The position numbers and the translations under genes are program-made. Shown here piece after piece: positions 1-6,834 of a stretch of DNA of 64,000 nt; positions within the stretch are counted from its first letter, which is position 1, and each line of letters starts with the position of its first letter. This stretch comes from Sporosarcina highlanderae (GTDB lineage Bacteria > Bacillota > Bacilli > Bacillales_A > Planococcaceae). The DNA is taken from assembly GCF_030433715.1 (NCBI RefSeq), contig NZ_JAROCC010000004.1:186001-250000 (forward strand). The letters run 5' to 3'. The notes beneath the pieces were generated by a model that saw only the letters and a list, made by a program, of their open reading frames with translations, was not told where the DNA came from and did not search any database.

Positions 1-172
1 CAATCGGCTGCGACCAATAATCATCGACTACAGTTTCCTCTACTTGATGGAACTTTTCAACAATCTCCGTGTCCTCCAAGTCAGCAACCGCCTTCTCATC
101 CTTCTCACATCCTGACAGTAAAACCAGAATTGCAGCAAATCCCCCTATGATAATCCCCTTTATCATTCCCAT
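1..172 (-). CDS. Lipoprotein, 5' part only (runs off the window)
   Basis: The reading frame enters from the window edge on the minus strand, so only the first 57 codons are visible. The product starts MGMIKGIII, has a hydrophobic stretch and then a lipobox ending LLSGC at about residue 22, followed by a charged, acidic segment. This is the layout of a Bacillota lipoprotein exported by Sec and anchored on the outer face of the membrane. I chose the ATG at 172 because GAGGGG at 181-186 lies 8 bases upstream; an in-frame ATG at 178 is too close to it. The function cannot be told from this part. Confidence 0.75.
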   Translation of the reverse strand, partial: MGMIKGIIIGGFAAILVLLSGCEKDEKAVADLEDTEIVEKFHQVEETVVDDYWSQPI

Positions 173-380
173 ATGCATGCCCCCTCGATTTGCTAAAAGT
201 ATCTTTCTCTTTCACGCTTTTCTACTAGTACGGATAATAGAGAGAATAGTTCCATAAAAAGGCCCGAATATTGTACAGACTCGTCGAAAGCCCTTAGTTA
301 ATGGGGAACAGACTATCAGTTTTTGAATGAAGTTACTTCGACTTGGAAATAATGGTAGTAAAATGGAGGAGTTGATACTG

Positions 381-614
381 TTGATTAGTAGATATACTGA
401 AGATAAAAAGACTTTTTGCTATAGCTGTCGTAAAATCACATTTTTTACTCGTAGGGATATAAATAAAAATATTGGAGTAGAAAGCCATTGTAGCGAATGT
501 AAAGGAATTTGGTTTGAATGGCAAAATAGGGCCGTCCAAAGGGAAATGGAAAAGTGGATTGAATATAATAGCGTTAATTTCTCTCCCGAGCGGTTTACTA
601 TTTTACAAAAATAA
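381..614 (+). CDS. Small zinc-ribbon-like protein, unknown function
   Basis: The frame encodes two cysteine pairs, CYSC and HCSEC (a CxxC and a CxxC about 30 residues apart), which is a zinc-ribbon pattern; the rest is charged with several aromatic residues. The open frame begins at an ATG at 327, and another ATG lies at 363, but neither has a ribosome binding site. A strong GGAGGAG at 365-371 lies 9 bases before an in-frame TTG at 381, so I take that as the start (77 aa). No family is recognised. It stands alone between a divergent lipoprotein gene and a repeat array. Confidence 0.5.
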   Translation: MISRYTEDKKTFCYSCRKITFFTRRDINKNIGVESHCSECKGIWFEWQNRAVQREMEKWIEYNSVNFSPERFTILQK

Positions 615-800
615 ATTCTTCGGAACAGGAAAAACCCTTGTGGAAGATAAAGAACTTTTGATAGAACCAACCCACCACTCAACGTTGCACGTTTGTAGTA
701 GGGGCATTTCGACTTATCGTTGACTCTATAGGCAACGAAAATTTACCGAGTTAACCCTCCTGAATCAAGGTTTTTCTATTTTGGACAAACCTTTGATCAG

Positions 801-984
801 CTTGAGCGCGGGGCGGGATTCTTGAGCACGGCGCGGGATTCTTGAGCGCGGATGGTGGGATCTTGAGCGCGGAAGGCGGAATCTTGAGCGCGGCGCGGAA
901 TTCTTGAGCGCGGCGCGGAATTCTTGAGCGCGGGAGGCGGATTCTTGAGCGCGACGTGGAATTCTTGAGCGCGGTGCGGGATTC
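801..984. repeat. Nine-unit tandem array, core CTTGAGCGCG, period 20-21 bp
   Basis: Units start at 801, 821, 841, 862, 883, 903, 923, 944 and 964. Each begins with CTTGAGCGCG (one unit has CTTGAGCACG) and continues with 10-11 less conserved, G-rich bases ending GGATT or GGAATT. Two adjacent units are identical, so units have been copied locally. The array lies in a non-coding gap of about 500 bases between the small gene ending at 614 and the terminator of the etf operon (1032-1075). A minus-strand frame is open across the whole array, but its translation only reflects the repeat. The rest of this gap (615-800) shows nothing recognisable. Confidence 0.93.
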
Positions 985-1031
985 AGGTTTGATACTTTGT
1001 CATAATATTCATTTATAGCTTTATCTATATT

Positions 1032-1075
1032 AAAAACTGTAGGCAAACACCAAAATTCAGGATGTTTGTCTACAG
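1032..1075 (-). terminator. Terminator of the lcfA-etfA operon
   Basis: A 13-bp inverted repeat (1037-1049 with 1063-1075, one G-T pair) is followed on the minus strand by a run of five T. It lies 36 bases after the etfA stop codon. Confidence 0.85.
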
Positions 1076-1110
1076 TCTGAGGCCCTTATACATATAGGAG
1101 CCTTTATAAA

Positions 1111-2088
1111 TTAGTTAGTTTTGATTTTCTTGATTTCTTCGATCATCATTGGGATGACTTCGAATAAGTCTCCAACGATTCCGTAGTCTGCTACTTTGAA
1201 AATGTTCGCTTCTGGGTCTTTATTGATGGCAACGATTACTTTGGAGTTGGACATTCCAGCCATATGTTGGATTGCTCCTGAGATTCCCGCTGCGATGTAT
1301 AGGTCAGGCGTTACAACTTTACCTGTTTGACCGATTTGTAATGAATAGTCGCAGTAATCAGCGTCACATGCTCCACGGGATGCTCCTACAGCTCCGCCAA
1401 GTAATTTCGCCAATTCTTCAAGTGGAGCAAATCCTTCCGCACTCTTCACACCGCGGCCTCCCGCAACTACAACTTTTGCCTCTGATAAATCGACGCCCTC
1501 CGTTGACTTACGGACAACTTCGCTAATGACAGAGCGAAGATTCGTGATGTCGACGGAAACTGAAGATACATCTCCTGAGCGGCTCTCGTCTTTAGCCAAT
1601 GGTGCGATATTGTTCGGACGGATTGAAATGAAAAGAAGTCCTTCTTTGTTTTTCACTTTTTCGAACGCTTTACCGGAATAGATTGGACGGATGAAAATTG
1701 CATCGTCTCCTTCGCCTTCGATCGCAGTAACATCAGAGATTAATCCTGATGCAAGCTTACTAGCAATCTTGGGGGATAGGTCTTTTCCTTGAGACGTATG
1801 GCCGAAAACGATTGCATCCGGCTTTTCCTGCTCATAAACGGCCATGAAAGCCTGGCCGAATCCATCTGATGTATAGTGTTTCAAATGAGGGTGTTCAACC
1901 GTGAGGACACGATCTGCACCGTATGTGATCATTTCTGAGCCTAATGATTGTACTGCATCCCCGAATAACACGCCAACGACTTCCCCGCCGCCTGATACCG
2001 TTTTTGCTGCAGCAATCGCCTCAAAGGAAACGTTACGCAATGCTCCTTCTCGAGCTTCACCAAGTACCAATACTTTTTTAGTATACAT
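1111..2088 (-). CDS. etfA: Electron transfer flavoprotein, alpha subunit
   Basis: The 325-aa product is the FAD-binding alpha subunit of the soluble ETF heterodimer, which takes electrons from acyl-CoA dehydrogenases. The C-terminal half carries the typical FAD-domain segments, including GRGVKS near residue 210, GASRGACD near 237, [21 protein letters not shown] and [11 protein letters not shown]. The length is normal for the family. A GGGAGGG ribosome binding site precedes the ATG. It is the last gene of an lcfA-fadR-fadB-etfB-etfA operon, 33 bases after etfB, and a terminator follows. The order matches B. subtilis, so the role in fatty-acid oxidation is secure. Confidence 0.97.
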   Translation of the reverse strand: MYTKKVLVLGEAREGALRNVSFEAIAAAKTVSGGGEVVGVLFGDAVQSLGSEMITYGADRVLTVEHPHLKHYTSDGFGQAFMAVYEQEKPDAIVFGHTSQGKDLSPKIASKLASGLISDVTAIEGEGDDAIFIRPIYSGKAFEKVKNKEGLLFISIRPNNIAPLAKDESRSGDVSSVSVDITNLRSVISEVVRKSTEGVDLSEAKVVVAGGRGVKSAEGFAPLEELAKLLGGAVGASRGACDADYCDYSLQIGQTGKVVTPDLYIAAGISGAIQHMAGMSNSKVIVAINKDPEANIFKVADYGIVGDLFEVIPMMIEEIKKIKTN

Positions 2089-2121
2089 ATAGAGTCCCTC
2101 CCATTACTGTATGAATTTCAA

Positions 2122-2895
2122 TCAAAGCACTTTTGCTTCTTTATTTAAAAGTTCAACAAGCTCTTTCACTTGATCAGCTATGTCGCCTTCAAGTACACGT
2201 CCTGCAGCTTTTTGCGGTGGAAGATAGATTTCGATTGTTTCCGTTTTCGCTTCAACATCATCTTCATCGATATCCAGATCATCCAACTCAAGCTCTTCAA
2301 GTGGCTTTTTCTTCGCCTTCATGATGCCTGGGAGGGAAGGATAGCGTGGCTCGTTCAACCCCTGTTGTGCAGTGACTAATAGTGGCAGTGACGTTTCGAT
2401 TGTTTCAGAATCTCCTTCGACATCACGCACGATTTTTACAGACGTACCATCGATTTCAAGGTTTGTAATCGTTGTTACATAATTGATGCCTAAAAGTTCA
2501 GCCACACGAGGACCTACTTGCCCGGATCCACCATCAATGGCAACGTTTCCAGCAAGGATCAAGTCTGCATCTTTATCCTTTAAGTATTCTGCAATAATCT
2601 TAGCCACAGTAAATTCATCCATCTCATCAAGGTCATCTTCAGTATTGATAAGAACTGCTTTATCCGCACCCATCGCCAAAGCTGTGCGAAGCTGCTTTTC
2701 AGCCTCTTCATCCCCAATTGTAATAACAGTTACTTCTCCACCGTTTGCATCGCGAACCTGTATCGCTTCTTCGATTGCGTATTCATCGTATGGGTTAATG
2801 ATGAATTCAGCGCCATCATCCACGATCTTGCCGTTAGAAACTGCGATTTTTTCCTCTGTGTCAAATGTACGTTTAACCAATGCATAAATGTTCAT
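2122..2895 (-). CDS. etfB: Electron transfer flavoprotein, beta subunit
   Basis: The 257-aa product matches ETF beta in length and sequence. It begins MNIYALVKRTFD, has the VRDANGGEVTVIT and ALAMGADKAVLI segments, and the signature region VAIDGGSGQVGPRVAELLG followed by LPLLVTAQQGLNEPRYPSLPG. ETF beta pairs with EtfA, binds AMP and is the docking surface for acyl-CoA dehydrogenases. GAGGAGGT lies 7 bases before the ATG. The gene sits between fadB and etfA in the same operon and is expected to be repressed by FadR through the upstream operators. Confidence 0.97.
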   Translation of the reverse strand: MNIYALVKRTFDTEEKIAVSNGKIVDDGAEFIINPYDEYAIEEAIQVRDANGGEVTVITIGDEEAEKQLRTALAMGADKAVLINTEDDLDEMDEFTVAKIIAEYLKDKDADLILAGNVAIDGGSGQVGPRVAELLGINYVTTITNLEIDGTSVKIVRDVEGDSETIETSLPLLVTAQQGLNEPRYPSLPGIMKAKKKPLEELELDDLDIDEDDVEAKTETIEIYLPPQKAAGRVLEGDIADQVKELVELLNKEAKVL

Positions 2896-2917
2896 ATTGC
2901 ATACCTCCTCAGCTTAT

Positions 2918-3691
2918 TTAGTTCCCTTTGAAATGCGGTTCTCTCTTTTCAATGAATGCCTGGATCCCTTCTTTTGCATCTTCTGAAACGAATACCTCTC
3001 CAAATGAGTCGGCTTCCGCTTTGACACCTTCATGGAAAGAATCTGTCTTCGTATATTGGAGCATCCTTAAAGCTGCCTTCATGGCAATCGGGCTTTTCTT
3101 GGCAATTTTCTTTGCCATTTCCATCGTTTTCGGAAGTAATTCTTCATCTGAAAAAGCATGGTTTGCAAGACCGAAGCGGACAGCTTCTTCACCCGTAATC
3201 GGATCGCTCGTCAAAAGCATCTCCGCAGCTTTTGCCACGCCGACGAATCGCGGAAGACGCTGTGTTCCAGCAAATCCAGGTATTAGTCCAAGTTGTAGCT
3301 CAGGTAATCCTAACTTGGCTTTTTCCGTAACAATACGGAAATGACAGCCCATTGCAAGCTCCAAACCGCCACCTAAGGCGGCCCCATGAATTGCCGCTAT
3401 AACGGGCTTTCCGAAGCTTTCAAGCCTTTCAAACACGTCTTGTCCTGCGGCTGAAAGTTTCGAGAATTCTTCCCCTGATGAAACGGTCGTAAATTCTTTA
3501 ATATCTGCACCTGCCGAAAAGAACCTTCCCTCTCCATATAGAACGATAACCCTTATTGAATCATCATTTTCCACTGAGTCAAGCATTCTATCGATTTCCT
3601 GGATAAGGCCACTTGATAATGCATTAGCAGGCGGCCTATTAATTGATACAGTTGCCACGCCTTCTTCAATGGCAATTTTCAAGAACTCCAT
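2918..3691 (-). CDS. fadB: Enoyl-CoA hydratase
   Basis: The 257-aa product is a crotonase-family enzyme that hydrates trans-2-enoyl-CoA in beta-oxidation. The oxyanion-hole region FFSAGADIKEF (about residues 57-67) and both catalytic glutamates are present: one in GGGLELAMG near residue 110, one in LPELQLGLIPG near 130, followed by GTQRLPR. The fit to the B. subtilis lcfA-fadR-fadB-etfB-etfA order supports the name. AAAGGA and a G-rich stretch precede the ATG. Other crotonase activities are possible from sequence alone, but the operon makes fatty-acid degradation most likely. Confidence 0.93.
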   Translation of the reverse strand: MEFLKIAIEEGVATVSINRPPANALSSGLIQEIDRMLDSVENDDSIRVIVLYGEGRFFSAGADIKEFTTVSSGEEFSKLSAAGQDVFERLESFGKPVIAAIHGAALGGGLELAMGCHFRIVTEKAKLGLPELQLGLIPGFAGTQRLPRFVGVAKAAEMLLTSDPITGEEAVRFGLANHAFSDEELLPKTMEMAKKIAKKSPIAMKAALRMLQYTKTDSFHEGVKAEADSFGEVFVSEDAKEGIQAFIEKREPHFKGN

Positions 3692-3740
3692 TTTCCCCCG
3701 TCCTTTCCCAAACCAAGACTTTGTATCGCCTTCTATTCAA

Positions 3741-4322
3741 TCAAGATTTCATGCCATTTAATATAAGGCGATGCACTTCCGGTGCTAATTTCAACAAATC
3801 ATACTTTTGATCATTCATTACCCAAGATGTGATTGTTTCATCTATCGTGCCAAAAACCATTTGCCGTGCCAGTCTTATATCAATCTGTCCGTCAAATTCA
3901 CCTTTTTCAATTCCTTCTTTTAAAATGGAATCGAGCAAGACCAAGTATTCCTTGAGCACCTCATTGATTTTGTAACGTAGGTCTTTGTTGGACTGCCGCA
4001 ATTCCAATTGGGTTACAATTGCAAGATGGCGATCGCTATGAAGCCAACGGAAATGGCCTTCAATCATTTCATAAAGCTTTTCCGTAGCAGTGATGTCTTT
4101 CTTTATTGCGTTTTTAACGATTTCAACGAAGTCGCCCATCTTTTCCCGAAAAACCGAGATTAGGATTTCCTCCTTATTCTTAAAGTAAAGATAGATCGTC
4201 CCGTCAGCGACACCTGCTTCTTTCGCGATTTTCGACACTTGAGCTTGGTGATAGCCGTTTTCGGCAATTGCGATGACAGCCGCATCCACTATTTGCTTAT
4301 ATTTGGGTTTATCGCGTTTCAA
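3741..4322 (-). CDS. fadR: TetR-family fatty-acid degradation repressor
   Basis: The 193-aa product has an N-terminal TetR helix-turn-helix (about residues 8-55, with KIAKEAGVADGTIYLYF) and a helical ligand-binding domain. In B. subtilis this protein represses beta-oxidation genes and is released from DNA by long-chain acyl-CoA. The position between lcfA and fadB is the same here. The frame starts with TTG at 4322, preceded by GGTGGTGAG; no better start is visible. A near-perfect FadR-type palindrome lies just upstream at 4351-4370, so autoregulation is likely. Confidence 0.93.
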   Translation of the reverse strand: MKRDKPKYKQIVDAAVIAIAENGYHQAQVSKIAKEAGVADGTIYLYFKNKEEILISVFREKMGDFVEIVKNAIKKDITATEKLYEMIEGHFRWLHSDRHLAIVTQLELRQSNKDLRYKINEVLKEYLVLLDSILKEGIEKGEFDGQIDIRLARQMVFGTIDETITSWVMNDQKYDLLKLAPEVHRLILNGMKS

Positions 4323-4350
4323 TTGTTCTCACCACCAAAAAGAAGAAAAT

Positions 4351-4370
4351 ATGAATGACTGTTCATTCAT
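4351..4370. promoter_or_regulatory. Predicted FadR operator
   Basis: ATGAATGA and TCATTCAT form 8-bp inverted arms around CTGT. This resembles the known B. subtilis FadR box, a TGAATGA/TCATTCA palindrome. It lies 29 bases before the fadR start in the lcfA-fadR gap and would control fadR-fadB-etfBA. Confidence 0.88.
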
Positions 4371-4413
4371 ATTTTCATATTAATCGTTTATTCGGTTATC
4401 GTCAAGTCTTTCG

Positions 4414-6111
4414 TCACGAAGTTTTTAATTCAAGTTCCATCTTCTTTTTCTCTTCATCGATTAATGTACGGCGTAATATTTTACCAACCGCCGTTTTTGG
4501 AAGCTCTTTTCTGAATTCATATTTCCTTGGGACTTTATACGATGCCAATTGTTCTCTGCAATATTTATCTAATTCTTCTTCGGTAACAGTTTCTCCTTCT
4601 TTTAGGACAATATAAGCTTTCACCGTTTCGCCCCGGTAAGGATCAGGCACACCTGCCACGACACATTCAACTATTGATGGATGTTCGTATAGAACCTCTT
4701 CAATTTCACGCGGGTAAATATTGAAACCGCTTGCAATAATCATATCTTTCTTTCTATCAACTACATAGAAATGGCCCTCGTCATCCATATAGCCTAAATC
4801 ACCAGTCAATAGCCAGTCACCACGGAATGTCTCGGCCGTATCTTCCGGTTTATTCCAATATCCCTTCATCACTTGAGGACCTTTCACCGCAATTTCCCCG
4901 ATTTCACCATTTTGTAATGGCTCCAAGGATTCCGGACCAAGTATACAAGCATCCGTGTCTGGCCACGGTACACCAATAGAACCTTTAACACGCCTCTTTT
5001 CCCAGACAAAATTCGCGATTGCGACAGGCGAGGTTTCCGTCAAGCCATATCCTTCCACCAACTTCCCGCCGGTTACCCTTTCAAACTTTTCCTGAAGTTC
5101 TACAGGCAATGCTGCGGATCCACTGATGCACGCCTTGATGGATGAAAGGTCATACTTCGATAATTGAGGATGATTCAATAATCCGATATAGAGCGTCGGA
5201 GCACCTGGGAACAAGGTTGGCTTTTGCTTATCAATCAACTTTAAAGCCATGTCATAATCTGGTTTAGGCATTAAGAGCATTTTATTGCCATGCATGACAG
5301 AGAGGATAAGAACTGTAGTCATTCCGTAAACGTGGAAGAATGGCAGTATTCCTAATACAGTTTCTTCGCCCGCTTCGGATTTATACAACCATGCGCCGCA
5401 CATTTGCGCGTTACTAATGAGATTGGCGTGCGTCAACATAACCCCTTTTGGCGGCCCCGTCGTTCCTCCCGTATATTGAAGCAATGCTATATCTTCATCA
5501 AAATCAAAGTCATATGAAACTAAGTCAGGTTTCGCTATTTTCATAATTTCTGTGAAAAGGTGGTTCATCCCACGATGTTCGACTTTGACAATTATCCCGT
5601 GTTCTTTCTTTTGGATGAATGGGTAAACAAGATTTTTCGGGAATGGCAAGTAATCTTTAATGCCTGTAATGATGACATGTTCTAATTTTGTTTCTTTGAC
5701 GACTTTTGATATCCTGCCGAATAAAATATCGAGCGAGATGATCACTTTCGCGCCGGAGTCGGTCATTTGATAAGCCAACTCCCTTTCCGTGTACAACGGA
5801 TTCGTCTGAACAACAATAGCCCCAATATAGAGAATACCGTAATAGGCAATTGCACCTTGCGGACAATTCGGTAGCATGATGGCTACACGGTCGCCTTTTT
5901 CAACACCAAGGGACTTCAAATAGTTGGCGAATTTCAAAGCTGACTCATGGAATTCCCTATAACTGATATTCTTGCCCAAGAAATGCATTGCAGTTTTTTC
6001 AGGAAACTTATTCCTGGACCTCGTTAGGAATTCCTGCAACGGAATCCGCTCATACTCGATCGTCTTCGGTATTTCGGCCGGATACAGATCCAACCAAGGT
6101 TTTGCCGTCAT
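4414..6111 (-). CDS. lcfA: Long-chain-fatty-acid-CoA ligase
   Basis: The 565-aa product is an ANL-superfamily enzyme that activates fatty acids to acyl-CoA through an acyl-adenylate. The AMP-binding P-loop YTGGTTGPPKGVMLTH lies near residue 215, the GYGLTETSP motif near 360, the adenosine-binding TGDLGYMDDEGHFYVVDR near 440, and the C-terminal catalytic lysine segment KTAVGKILRRTL near 545. Length and operon position match B. subtilis LcfA. It is the first gene of the fad operon, with a strong predicted promoter about 50 bases upstream. Its start MTAKPWLDLYP follows an AAAGGGGG-type ribosome binding site. Confidence 0.95.
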   Translation of the reverse strand: MTAKPWLDLYPAEIPKTIEYERIPLQEFLTRSRNKFPEKTAMHFLGKNISYREFHESALKFANYLKSLGVEKGDRVAIMLPNCPQGAIAYYGILYIGAIVVQTNPLYTERELAYQMTDSGAKVIISLDILFGRISKVVKETKLEHVIITGIKDYLPFPKNLVYPFIQKKEHGIIVKVEHRGMNHLFTEIMKIAKPDLVSYDFDFDEDIALLQYTGGTTGPPKGVMLTHANLISNAQMCGAWLYKSEAGEETVLGILPFFHVYGMTTVLILSVMHGNKMLLMPKPDYDMALKLIDKQKPTLFPGAPTLYIGLLNHPQLSKYDLSSIKACISGSAALPVELQEKFERVTGGKLVEGYGLTETSPVAIANFVWEKRRVKGSIGVPWPDTDACILGPESLEPLQNGEIGEIAVKGPQVMKGYWNKPEDTAETFRGDWLLTGDLGYMDDEGHFYVVDRKKDMIIASGFNIYPREIEEVLYEHPSIVECVVAGVPDPYRGETVKAYIVLKEGETVTEEELDKYCREQLASYKVPRKYEFRKELPKTAVGKILRRTLIDEEKKKMELELKTS

Positions 6112-6162
6112 TATATTACCCCCTTTTCATTATCCAATTCTTAGAAAATTCCTTCTTCGTAT

Positions 6163-6191
6163 ATTATATCGATAAATGAATCCGCTTTCAA
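6163..6191 (-). promoter_or_regulatory. Predicted sigma-A promoter of lcfA with a FadR-like dyad
   Basis: On the minus strand TTGAAA (6186-6191) and TATAAT (6163-6168) are separated by exactly 17 bases. A short dyad, TGAATCCGCTTTCA (6177-6190), overlaps the -35 box and part of the spacer and resembles a weak FadR site. The promoter is well supported; the operator is tentative. Confidence 0.75.
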
Positions 6192-6212
6192 ATAGAATAT
6201 TAATTTCACTAT

Positions 6213-6248
6213 GAAAAAATGCCTTGACTGATATTTTTCAGTCAAGGC
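6213..6248 (-). terminator. Terminator after yshE and the 28-aa ORF
   Basis: GCCTTGACTG (6221-6230) and CAGTCAAGGC (6239-6248) are perfect 10-bp arms with an 8-base loop, followed on the minus strand by ATTTTTTC. It overlaps the stop codon of the small ORF at 6242 and separates the polX-mutS2-yshE transcript from the lcfA promoter. Confidence 0.93.
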
Positions 6249-6328
6249 GTATTTGTAAACATCCAATATACTCCAACGAGAATAAAGAGGACGCAAACGA
6301 CAAGTAGTATCTTAGATAATTTCTCCAT
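6242..6328 (-). CDS. 28-aa single-pass membrane peptide
   Basis: A short frame downstream of the DUF350 gene encodes MEKLSKILLVVC..., with one hydrophobic helix at about residues 5-24 and a TNTP end. AGGAG lies 7 bases before the ATG, and the stop codon is inside the terminator arm, which together argue for a real small gene. It would be co-transcribed with yshE. No function is known. It is too short for routine gene callers and may be missed in automatic annotation. Confidence 0.55.
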   Translation of the reverse strand: MEKLSKILLVVCVLFILVGVYWMFTNTP

Positions 6329-6338
6329 ATAATGTCTC

Positions 6339-6752
6339 CTATGAAATACTTGCTCCTATGACAAATGAAAGTCCTACTGAAATCGTTAAGGAGATAAATC
6401 CAACCGAACGATTATCTGCTTCTATTTCTTTATCAATATTGAACTTCGGAGTAAGAAATTCAAAAAGTATATAGGCGATGACGAGCAGGATGAATCCGAA
6501 TAGACCCCATCCGATCATCTGCGGAAGCGTGTTATGCTGTTCGATGGAGTACCGAAAGATATTCGCGACTCCGAATATCTTTCCTCCAGTTGCCATTGCA
6601 ACTGCCACATTCCCCTTTCTGATTTCTTCCCAGTTTTTATATTTGGTCACCAGTTCGAATAAAACCATCGAAAAGATAAGGCAAAGGACTACTACGCTGA
6701 AGTAGCCTGTTGTTTCGACGAGGGGATGGCTCCAAAATCCTGTTTCTGTCAT
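6339..6752 (-). CDS. yshE: DUF350 family membrane protein (YshE-like)
   Basis: The 137-aa product has four predicted membrane segments (about residues 18-36, 52-68, 80-100 and 117-136) and the family sequence around GNVAVAMATGGKIFGVANI. The DUF350 family (also seen as YjfL) consists of small inner-membrane proteins of uncertain function. In B. subtilis yshE lies directly downstream of mutS2 and upstream of lcfA, exactly as here. No enzymatic residues are apparent. Confidence 0.88.
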   Translation of the reverse strand: MTETGFWSHPLVETTGYFSVVVLCLIFSMVLFELVTKYKNWEEIRKGNVAVAMATGGKIFGVANIFRYSIEQHNTLPQMIGWGLFGFILLVIAYILFEFLTPKFNIDKEIEADNRSVGFISLTISVGLSFVIGASIS

Positions 6753-6834
6753 TTTATAAATGGCTCCTTTTTGTCATTCGTTTAATCTACCGTATACGAA
6801 TGAGAACGAGAAAGGTTTCAATTTCTATACTTGT

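Noticed and set aside
801-984. CRISPR array
   Set aside because: The whole unit is only 20-21 bp including the variable part, the variable part is itself similar between units, and no cas genes are present.
765-1046. Minus-strand 93-codon open frame across the CTTGAGCGCG array
   Set aside because: Its Arg/Ala/Pro/Ser-rich translation is just the repeat read in shifting frames, with no ribosome binding site. It is open because the repeat lacks stop codons.
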